From contig CBDVAK010000256.1 in the NCBI GenBank assembly GCA_965371945.1, positions 1 to 5,162 of the forward strand: 5,162 bases of DNA, given 5' to 3'. This DNA is from CBDVAK01 sp965371945. Lineage in GTDB: Bacteria > Pseudomonadota > Gammaproteobacteria > Competibacterales > JAHEDQ01. Shown here in pieces: positions 1 to 5,162 of the stretch (the stretch's first letter is position 1; each line of letters opens with the position of its first letter). The translations under genes were made by a program, and so were the position numbers. Under the pieces are notes generated by a model. The model saw only the letters and a list, made by a program, of their open reading frames with translations, was not told the DNA's origin and did no database searches.

Positions 1-171
1 GCGTGGCGGGAAAACTGTATCGAGCGGCAGTTCATTGTCTAAGGCTTTGCAGCTTTCTCCGTTTCACCGCCGTCAGTTTTTCCGCAGTGAAGTGAGTATG
101 GCGGCGGAGCATAGCAGGCGTTTTGTCTCCAGTGATGCTCGCCACTTCCATGACATCGAGACCTCGCTAGA

Positions 172-181
172 GAGTATACTC
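172..181. promoter_or_regulatory. Perfect 10-bp palindrome GAGTATACTC with a -10-like core
   Basis: GAGTATACTC is its own reverse complement and contains TATACT, one base from the sigma70 -10 consensus, on both strands. On the plus strand ATGACA at 150-155 is one base from the -35 consensus but the spacer is 19 bp, which is long. On the minus strand TTGGAA (205-200) also sits 19 bp away. It could be a small operator or a weak bidirectional promoter in the intergenic stretch, or chance. No gene that it would drive is evident. Confidence 0.2.
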
Positions 182-219
182 GGTACAAACGTCCTTTTTC
201 CAAGTCCGTCGAGTAGCTT

Positions 220-235
220 CAGGTCACCAGACCTG
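220..235. repeat. Small hairpin, 6-bp stem and 4-nt loop, downstream of the operon
   Basis: CAGGTC (220-225) pairs with GACCTG (230-235) around the loop ACCA. It lies 60-75 bp beyond the stop of the last operon gene. Its GTCACCAG part (223-230) is also the exact reverse complement of CTGGTGAC at 285-292, so a second, alternative pairing is possible. No run of T follows on either strand, so it is not a classic intrinsic terminator; it could block exonuclease decay of the operon mRNA or be chance. Confidence 0.3.
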
Positions 236-279
236 CCGTGGAACGATCAGCGATTCGCTCTGCAGGGCAACACCTCAGC

Positions 280-292
280 GGTGACTGGTGAC
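280..292. repeat. Short tandem repeat GGTGACTGGTGAC
   Basis: GGTGAC occurs twice in direct order with one T between, straddling the end of the last operon gene's trailer just beyond the stop at 295. The first copy also closes a weak 4-bp hairpin with CACC at 271-274. It is visible in the sequence but short, and no function can be assigned. Confidence 0.25.
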
Positions 293-294
293 GG

Positions 295-642
295 TCAATC
301 CGGGGTGGTAGTAATTTCCAGTAGCTCCTGGAGCACCTGGTCATGGTTGCCCCGTGCCAGTCGCTCGGTCAGTTGACCGCCGGCGTACTGGTATTCGGGT
401 CGCCACCGTGCGCCCGCGGCGACCAGGTATAGTGCCCGCCGCCGACCATAGCGAAAGATCATGAATGCGGCACTGGCGCATAGCAGGGCGCCGATGTTGT
501 TGCCACGCCACCACAGCAAGACCGCCACCGCATAGCTGATCAGGCTCGTTACCAGCAAAACAGTGACCAATCCTGCCCCCATGCGCGCCAGCCGTAGGAG
601 CTTTGCGTCGGTGGCCGGATCTGCCTGTACGGGTGTGGTCAT
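295..642 (-). CDS. Small two-span membrane protein, last gene of the ABC operon
   Basis: This gene encodes 115 residues and I do not recognise a named family. Residues 1-20 are polar (MTTPVQADPATDAKLLRLAR), followed by two hydrophobic segments at about 22-45 (ending in LLWWRG) and 48-64, a positively charged FRYGRRR turn, then a soluble tail of about 45 residues rich in Q, E and L. The charges suggest both ends are cytoplasmic, by the positive-inside rule. ATG 642-640 was chosen because it forms an ATGA overlap with the permease stop, has GAG/AGGA just upstream, and leaves a reading frame free of the permease. An upstream in-frame ATG at 696 would add 18 residues lying wholly within the permease gene. 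Tight coupling to the permease suggests an accessory or stabilising role; this is inference. Nothing in it suggests an enzyme. Confidence 0.75.
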   Translation of the reverse strand: MTTPVQADPATDAKLLRLARMGAGLVTVLLVTSLISYAVAVLLWWRGNNIGALLCASAAFMIFRYGRRRALYLVAAGARWRPEYQYAGGQLTERLARGNHDQVLQELLEITTTPD

Positions 643-3167
643 TCCTGTCTCAATGCGGCGGCGGGCGGCAATCGGGTGAGTCGCCAGATCGGCCACGCTG
701 CCGCCAGCAGCGCTGCCAGCACCGCCATGACCACTGCCTGCAGGAGCATCATGGGATCGACCTGAAAACCCATGGTCCAGCCGAAAATACGGGGGTTGAT
801 GACGTATACCAGCACCGCCGCCAGCATCAGCCCGGTGGGGATCGCGGCTACCCCGGCGGCCAGCCCCAGCAAACCGGTGTGTACCGCGATCAAGCGCCCG
901 ATCTCGCCGGGCAACATGCCATTGGCGCGCAGGATAGCGAACTCCCTGGCGCGCTCCAGCATCATGGCCAGCAACGCACTGACGATCCCCACGAAGGCGA
1001 TCAGCATGGCCAGCAGTCGCAGCACTCCGGTGATCGCAAAGGTGCGGTCGAACACCGCCAGCGAACGTTGCAGCAGGATGCGGTTGGCGGTTATGCGCAG
1101 CGGTTGCAGGGCGCCGGCCTCGCGCTCGATCCGCCGGGCGATCGAATCCAGATCAGTAGCACTGGTGTACAGCGCAACCGAGCTGATCGAGAGATCACGC
1201 CACAAACGCTGATAGAGGTCCGAGCGCAGCAGCACCCGGCCCTGCTCGGATCCGTAATCGACGAATACACCCGCGATTCTGAACGAAGCGGGCCCAGTCG
1301 CGGTTTCAAGGTTCAGGGTCTGGCCCGATTCCAGTCCCAGGTGGCGGGCGAGGGGTTCCGAGACCAGCACGGCCTGGCGGTCGTCGAAATCCTGCCAGGC
1401 TTGTTGAGGATCGCCGGCCAGCAGCCGGTAGCCGTCTTTGGTCGCCTGCACCGGTTGTATCGCGACCAGCCGGATCAGGCGGTCGTTCAGCATCAGCTCC
1501 CGGTGTCGGTAAGTGGCCACCGCATCGACGCCCGCAACCCCTCGCAGCGCGGCCAGCGTGTCCGCCCGCAGGCGGGCCGATTCGCCGGCTCCGGCGGGTG
1601 CGACATAAAGATCGGCATTGAGCAAAGCGCCCAGCCAGTCGCTGACCGAAACCCGGAAACTGTCGATCATGATGCCTACGCCGATGGTGGTGGCGACCGC
1701 GACCATCAGCGCCGCAACCGCCACCCCGGTTCGGCTCAGGTGGCGGTGCAGATCTCGGATCGCCATGCGTGCCGGTATTCCGAATGCGGTCACCCACGGG
1801 CCCTGCAGGACGCGCGTCAGCAGTACCACAGCGCCAGGCGTCAACGACGCCGCGCCGAGCACCATCAGGAACAGCCCGCCGAACCCGCTTAGCAATGGAC
1901 TCACCGGCAGCGCCAGCAAGGCGGTGCCTGTCAATATCAACAACAGCCCGATCAGTGCGCTGCGCGGCAACGCGTTGCGGGCCTGTTGTTCCAGTATCGA
2001 GCGGCTGAGTACTGCGGTGGGCGGGATCGCCGCGGCCTCGCGGGCCGGGAACCAGGCAGCGGCCAGGCTCGCCAGCACACCCATCAGCAATCCCTTGGCC
2101 AGCGAGATGCCGGCAATCGGGTGCAGGCGCAAAGACACCGGGTAATACAGGTCGTCGATGGTCTGGTAGGCGAGATCGGTGAGCCCGACACCCAGCCAGC
2201 TACCCAGCGCCAGGCCGAGGGTGGTCCCGACCAGCCCGATCAGCAGTGCTTCCAGCATGACCAAGCGCAGAATCTCACTGCCGTGGACCCCGATGGCGCG
2301 TAATCGGCCCAGCAGGGTGCGCCTACGTACCACCGAAAAAGTCATGGTGTTGTAGATGAGAAACATGCCGACCAGCAAAGCCAGCAGACTCATGGCGGTC
2401 AGATTGAGTTGAAACGAACCCGACAGCCTCGCCACCGCCGAACTGCGCAGATCGGCGCGCTGCAACGACACACCTGCAGGCAGCAGGGCCCGGATTTGCA
2501 CGGCCAGGCGTTGCCCGCGTTCACCATCGGGCAGGGCCAGGTCGATGCGGCTCAACATGCCGCGTTGCCCCAGCAGCGCCTGCGCGGTGGCAATGTCGCT
2601 CACCACCAGATCGAGTCCGCCAAGACCAGTGTCTTCGGGGCCGATCACAGCCAGTACCGAGAGTTCGGTTTGGGCACCATTGACCAGCACCGCCAGGGTG
2701 TCACCGGCCGCTGCCTGCAGTCGCCGGGCCACGCGGCTGGTCAGCAGCACACTGTTTGCTTCGGTCAACAGCCGGCCAGGACCGAACCCCGCCCGGCTCG
2801 CCAGCTCGCTCCTGAATGGCGCCTCGGCGAACACGTCGACACCCAGCAACTGCAATACCCGTCCCGGTTGTTGCAACGCTACCAGATCCCCACTTACCAC
2901 CGGCGCAGCCGAGCGGACGCCCAGATCGACGCGGATCTGGCGGTACAGTTGCTCGGGTACGCCGGGGCCGTTGCTGCGGATCTGGTGGCTGGCGCGTCCA
3001 GTGACGCGCTCGGTGGCATCGGCAAAGCTGCGACGTGCTGCTTCGTTGGCAACATCGACGGCGACCACCACCGCCACGCCGAGCGCTACGCCGAGCACCG
3101 CCAGGGTGGTTTGCAGCCGTTGGCGCAGCAACTGCCGCAGACCGGCTTTCCACAACACGGACTTCAC
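639..3167 (-). CDS. FtsX-like ABC transporter permease, duplicated (two FtsX domains)
   Basis: This 842-residue inner-membrane permease is the partner of the ATPase upstream. By eye the order is: membrane segment 1 (about 19-38), a large periplasmic MacB-core-like domain (about 40-250), segments 2-4 forming the first FtsX domain (about 254-380), segments 5-6 (about 404-451), segment 7 (about 480-502), a second periplasmic domain (about 505-700), and segments 8-10 forming the second FtsX domain (about 711-830). Arginine-rich coupling-helix stretches follow segment 2 (VVRRRTLLGRLRAIG) and segment 8 (ERAREFAILRANG). This layout is the single-chain form, in which one gene replaces a LolC/LolE-like pair. 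Relatives act on lipoproteins, lipids or envelope complexes, and some are mechanotransmitters; the cargo here cannot be told. Translation starts at GTG 3167-3165 in a TAGTG overlap and ends at TGA 641-639, which overlaps the next start. The frame is full length and undisturbed. Confidence 0.94.
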   Translation of the reverse strand: MKSVLWKAGLRQLLRQRLQTTLAVLGVALGVAVVVAVDVANEAARRSFADATERVTGRASHQIRSNGPGVPEQLYRQIRVDLGVRSAAPVVSGDLVALQQPGRVLQLLGVDVFAEAPFRSELASRAGFGPGRLLTEANSVLLTSRVARRLQAAAGDTLAVLVNGAQTELSVLAVIGPEDTGLGGLDLVVSDIATAQALLGQRGMLSRIDLALPDGERGQRLAVQIRALLPAGVSLQRADLRSSAVARLSGSFQLNLTAMSLLALLVGMFLIYNTMTFSVVRRRTLLGRLRAIGVHGSEILRLVMLEALLIGLVGTTLGLALGSWLGVGLTDLAYQTIDDLYYPVSLRLHPIAGISLAKGLLMGVLASLAAAWFPAREAAAIPPTAVLSRSILEQQARNALPRSALIGLLLILTGTALLALPVSPLLSGFGGLFLMVLGAASLTPGAVVLLTRVLQGPWVTAFGIPARMAIRDLHRHLSRTGVAVAALMVAVATTIGVGIMIDSFRVSVSDWLGALLNADLYVAPAGAGESARLRADTLAALRGVAGVDAVATYRHRELMLNDRLIRLVAIQPVQATKDGYRLLAGDPQQAWQDFDDRQAVLVSEPLARHLGLESGQTLNLETATGPASFRIAGVFVDYGSEQGRVLLRSDLYQRLWRDLSISSVALYTSATDLDSIARRIEREAGALQPLRITANRILLQRSLAVFDRTFAITGVLRLLAMLIAFVGIVSALLAMMLERAREFAILRANGMLPGEIGRLIAVHTGLLGLAAGVAAIPTGLMLAAVLVYVINPRIFGWTMGFQVDPMMLLQAVVMAVLAALLAAAWPIWRLTRLPPAAALRQE

Positions 3168-3844
3168 TACAGCCGCCCGGAATCCAGCCGCAGCGCGCGG
3201 TCGGCGCGCTCTGCCAGATAGTCGCTGTGGGTGACCATCAGCAGGGTGGTGTGCTGGCGCTCGACGGTGTCGAACAGCAGCTCCGCGACCTGTTCACCAG
3301 TGTCGATATCGAGGTTGCCGGTCGGTTCATCGGCGAACAGCAGCGATGGTTCGTGTACCAAAGCCCTGGCGATGGCAACCCGTTGCTGTTCGCCGCCCGA
3401 GAGCAGATCCGGGAAATCGTCGCGACGCGACTCCAGACCGACCCGTGCCAGCAGATGTCCGGCGCGGTCGCTGTCTTCGATACCATTGAGTTGCAACGGC
3501 AGCAACAGGTTTTCGTAGACGGTCAGCGTGGGGATGAGGTTGAAGAACTGGAACACGAAACCCAGATGCTGGCGCCGGAACAGGGTTCGGGAACGCTCAT
3601 CCATGCTGTGAATCGGCTTGCCGTCGAGGTGTATTTCACCGCTGTCGGGCACGTCGATCCCTGACAGCAGGTTGAGCAGCGAGGTCTTGCCGCTGCCGCT
3701 GCGTCCCAGCAATGCGACCGACTCGCCCGCCGCCACTTCGAGATTCAGGTCGCGCAGTACCTGGTGAGGGCGTCCTCCTTCCAGGAATGACTTGCACAGG
3801 CCGCGAGCCTCGATCATGGGTACGGAACTGCGACCCGACGGCAT
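3167..3844 (-). CDS. ABC transporter ATP-binding protein, MacB/LolD type
   Basis: This 225-residue nucleotide-binding subunit powers the permease encoded immediately downstream, sitting on the cytoplasmic face of the inner membrane as a dimer. All ATPase motifs are intact: Walker A GRSGSGKT (47-54), Q-loop glutamine in VFQFFNLIP (Q99), signature LSGGEQ (148-153), Walker B LLFADE (168-173), D-loop NLD (177-179) and switch histidine in VTHSD (H206). The FQFFNLIPTLTVYEN stretch and the short length are typical of the MacB/LolD/FtsE group that pairs with FtsX-like permeases. ATG 3844 lies 6 bp after the radical SAM stop. ATG 3817 gives MIEARGLCKSF, which matches the usual start of relatives better and removes nine residues; neither start has a strong ribosome site, so the start is uncertain. 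The stop TAG shares its G with the permease GTG start. Family certain; cargo unknown. Confidence 0.95.
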   Translation of the reverse strand: MPSGRSSVPMIEARGLCKSFLEGGRPHQVLRDLNLEVAAGESVALLGRSGSGKTSLLNLLSGIDVPDSGEIHLDGKPIHSMDERSRTLFRRQHLGFVFQFFNLIPTLTVYENLLLPLQLNGIEDSDRAGHLLARVGLESRRDDFPDLLSGGEQQRVAIARALVHEPSLLFADEPTGNLDIDTGEQVAELLFDTVERQHTTLLMVTHSDYLAERADRALRLDSGRL

Positions 3845-3850
3845 CCCGGT

Positions 3851-4738
3851 TCAAAGACCGCGCATCCAGGACGGGCGCAGCGGCTTGCGGCCGCTGTCGG
3901 CGTCGTCCAGGGCTGCCAGCAGGGCAACGCGATCATCCGGAAGTACGCCTTTCAAAGGCAATGCGTTGGAGGCATGGTTGGAACGGAATACCAGCGCGGC
4001 GGGAGGGCTGATCTCGGCAACCAGGTGGCGTTGTTCGCGCAGCATGCCGGCGTCATCCTGGGCTTCGAATTGCCCACCCAGCCGCGCGAATTTTTGCCGG
4101 AATTCATTCTCCACCACCGGGTCGAGCTGTAGTTGCAGGGTGGACAGATAGCCCAGCTCGACCTCGCCCAGCAGCGCCAGCGTACCGCTGATGTGCTCCT
4201 GCCAGCGTGAGCGGCCGCCGAGGCCCAGCACCATCGTGGCCGAAATCGCCAAGCCGGCGTCGTGGGCACGCCGCAGACCTTCGGCCATGGTACGCGGTGT
4301 GGCGCCCTTGGTAATGCGTTTGAGTATCTCCGCGGAGCCGGATTCGATGCCGTAGTAGATCATCTTCAGGCCGTGCTCGCGGAGCTGGCGCAGTTCGACA
4401 GCGCTCTTGCGTCTCAGGTTCGAAGGCAGGGCATAGCTGGTGACTCGCTGCAGGCGGGGAAACACCTGGTGCAGATGGGTGAGCAACCGCAGCAGGTGAT
4501 CGGTGGGGCAGGCCAGGGCATCGCCGTCGGCCAGAAATACCCGCCGGGTGTCGGGTAGTTGCCGGGACAACAGGGTGATTTCATCGTGCACGGTTTGCAG
4601 GGGGCGCACCGCAAAGGTCTTGCTCCGGTACATTGAGCAAAAAGCACATTGGTTGAAGCTGCAGCCCAGGGTCACCTGCAGGATCAGGCTGCGGGCCTCC
4701 GAGGGTGGCCGGTACAACGGCATGTGGTAGGAAAACAC
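3851..4738 (-). CDS. Radical SAM protein with CX4CX2C cluster motif, function unknown
   Basis: Predicted 295-residue cytoplasmic radical SAM enzyme; it should bind a [4Fe-4S] cluster and cleave S-adenosylmethionine, but the substrate is unknown. Seen in the sequence: cluster motif CSFNQCAFC with cysteines at 26, 31 and 34 (four residues between the first two, not the usual three), FLADGDAL at 68-75, the GIESGS strand at 130-135 typical of Elp3/MiaB-like barrels, VLGLGG near 171-175, FRSNHASNAL at 261-270 and LRPSWMRGL at the C-terminus. There is no B12-binding, TRAM or SPASM-like domain. The frame stays open up to an ATG at 4819, but that start would lie inside comB. GTG 4738-4736 is preferred because it gives MFSYHMPLYRPPSE, resembling the beginnings of relatives as I recall them, and a GGGAA lies about 10 nt upstream. 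Alternatives are TTG 4750 (overlapping the comB stop) and ATG 4723. It ends 6 bp before the ABC ATPase. Confidence 0.88.
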   Translation of the reverse strand: MFSYHMPLYRPPSEARSLILQVTLGCSFNQCAFCSMYRSKTFAVRPLQTVHDEITLLSRQLPDTRRVFLADGDALACPTDHLLRLLTHLHQVFPRLQRVTSYALPSNLRRKSAVELRQLREHGLKMIYYGIESGSAEILKRITKGATPRTMAEGLRRAHDAGLAISATMVLGLGGRSRWQEHISGTLALLGEVELGYLSTLQLQLDPVVENEFRQKFARLGGQFEAQDDAGMLREQRHLVAEISPPAALVFRSNHASNALPLKGVLPDDRVALLAALDDADSGRKPLRPSWMRGL

Positions 4739-4746
4739 GGCGGCGT

Positions 4747-5162
4747 TCAATTTCCCGCGGCGACGATCGCGTCGCCCTCCAGCAGACAGACCGTGTCGCT
4801 GCTGTCGGTTCTGGCGCAATGGCGCAGTTCCTCATCAAGACCCATGGCGGTGATCATGCGCCCCACCCGGCTTGCGGTCAGGCTTGCCAGCACTTCGGCA
4901 TGGCGATACAGGTCTGCTGCCGCCATCGCCGCGTCGCTATGCTGGCGGGTGTCATCGAGCATCGACAGTGCGGTGACCAGCGCGCCTGCGCCAAGAAAAT
5001 CTTCCAGGTTGAAACGTCCCGAAGAGCCGGAGCACACCAGCAGCAGATCGCGTCCGTGGTGGTGGCGGAGCAGATGTCTGGCGGTGGCGGTGGCGTTGAG
5101 CAGCGCGGCCGCATAGACCCGGTGCGCGCAGGCCGCCCGGCGCAGCGCTACCGTGCCGTTGG
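4747..5162 (-). CDS. comB: ComB-like 2-phosphosulfolactate phosphatase, C-terminal part (5' end outside window)
   Basis: This is the last 137 codons of an open frame that runs off the right edge and ends at TGA 4749-4747. The family hydrolyses (R)-2-phospho-3-sulfolactate to sulfolactate and phosphate in the cytoplasm, a step of coenzyme M synthesis in methanogens; bacterial members are common and their true substrate is often unclear. The visible signature is an NGTVAL stretch at the very edge (family pattern TTNGTxAL), then a hydrophobic strand LLLVCSGSSGRFNLEDFLGAG (5043-4981; family pattern roughly vCAGt.g.fslEDflgAGalv), a following helix with D-A-A-x-A-A-x-x-Y spacing, and a C-terminal CARTD segment. 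Family members are about 225-245 residues, so roughly 90-110 residues lie beyond the window. A GTG at 5037 is in frame but internal, because the conserved strand and NGT motif lie upstream of it. The gene stops 8 bp before the radical SAM start, so the two are probably co-transcribed. Family call is firm; substrate is not established here. Confidence 0.85.
   Translation of the reverse strand, partial: NGTVALRRAACAHRVYAAALLNATATARHLLRHHHGRDLLLVCSGSSGRFNLEDFLGAGALVTALSMLDDTRQHSDAAMAAADLYRHAEVLASLTASRVGRMITAMGLDEELRHCARTDSSDTVCLLEGDAIVAAGN

Larger units (their letters stand above)
43..294. other. Intergenic stretch of lower GC
   Basis: About 250 bp without a supported gene. Hand counting gives roughly 55% GC for positions 1-294, compared with clearly higher values in the operon. 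Open frames here are short or have composition unlike the neighbours; a 27-codon minus-strand frame starting at ATG 155 with GAGG upstream is present but shows no family resemblance. No tRNA, terminator with a T-run, or insertion-sequence end was recognised. The palindrome at 172-181 and the hairpin at 220-235 are its only structured parts. Confidence 0.5.

Noticed and set aside
77..81. TTTTT run as a plus-strand intrinsic terminator
   Set aside because: No stable hairpin precedes it.
72..155. 27-codon minus-strand frame with GAGG upstream of ATG 155
   Set aside because: Too short, no membrane or toxin-like pattern and no conservation evidence; codon use is unlike the operon.
35..376. Plus-strand open frame of 113 codons from a TTG
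   Set aside because: It runs antisense into the small membrane protein gene, has a serine-rich tail and no family resemblance. The two-span protein, with its ATGA coupling, explains 295-376 better.
603..1892. Plus-strand open frame of 429 codons
   Set aside because: It lies entirely antisense to the permease and small-protein genes; its product is a low-complexity run rich in Q, R, H and G, as expected from the complement of GC-rich coding sequence.
2409..3221. Plus-strand open frame of 270 codons, and a further one at 2545-3234
   Set aside because: Both are antisense shadows of the permease, with biased composition and no recognisable domain.
4739..4819. Longer radical SAM start at ATG 4819
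   Set aside because: The 27 added residues are arginine-rich, unlike the family, and overlap the conserved end of comB in another frame.

Overview
The window looks like a piece of a GC-rich proteobacterial chromosome. The protein set, and in particular the style of the FtsX-like permease and of the radical SAM protein, suggests a gammaproteobacterium; this is inference from remembered family resemblance, not from a marker gene. Coding density is high, and every well-supported gene lies on the minus strand, so the operon reads from the right edge to the left.

In transcription order the layout is: the C-terminal part of a ComB-like 2-phosphosulfolactate phosphatase (right edge to 4747, truncated by the window); a radical SAM protein of about 295 residues with an unusual CX4CX2C cluster motif (4738-3851); an ABC transporter ATPase of the MacB/LolD type (3844-3167); its FtsX-like permease of 842 residues, with two periplasmic-type domains and about ten membrane segments (3167-639); and a 115-residue protein with two membrane segments (642-295). 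Junctions are very tight: 8 bp, 6 bp, a 1-nt TAGTG overlap and a 4-nt ATGA overlap. This is what a single polycistronic, translationally coupled unit looks like. No internal promoter was recognised; the operon promoter must lie beyond the right edge.

The ATPase and permease make a complete type VII-like (MacB/Lol-like) ABC system. Such systems usually work by moving periplasmic domains rather than by transporting a small molecule across the inner membrane. The small membrane protein, coupled to the permease by overlapping codons, is a candidate accessory subunit. The two enzyme genes upstream have no obvious biochemical link to the transporter, and that pairing is the most interesting feature of the window.

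Positions 1-294 are non-coding as far as can be told, and less GC-rich (about 55% by hand count) than the operon. The stretch holds a perfect 10-bp palindrome containing a -10-like TATACT and small inverted repeats beyond the end of the operon. At the extreme left edge there may be the last 13 codons of a convergent plus-strand gene, but this is weak. No RNA genes, insertion sequences, CRISPR arrays or att sites were recognised.
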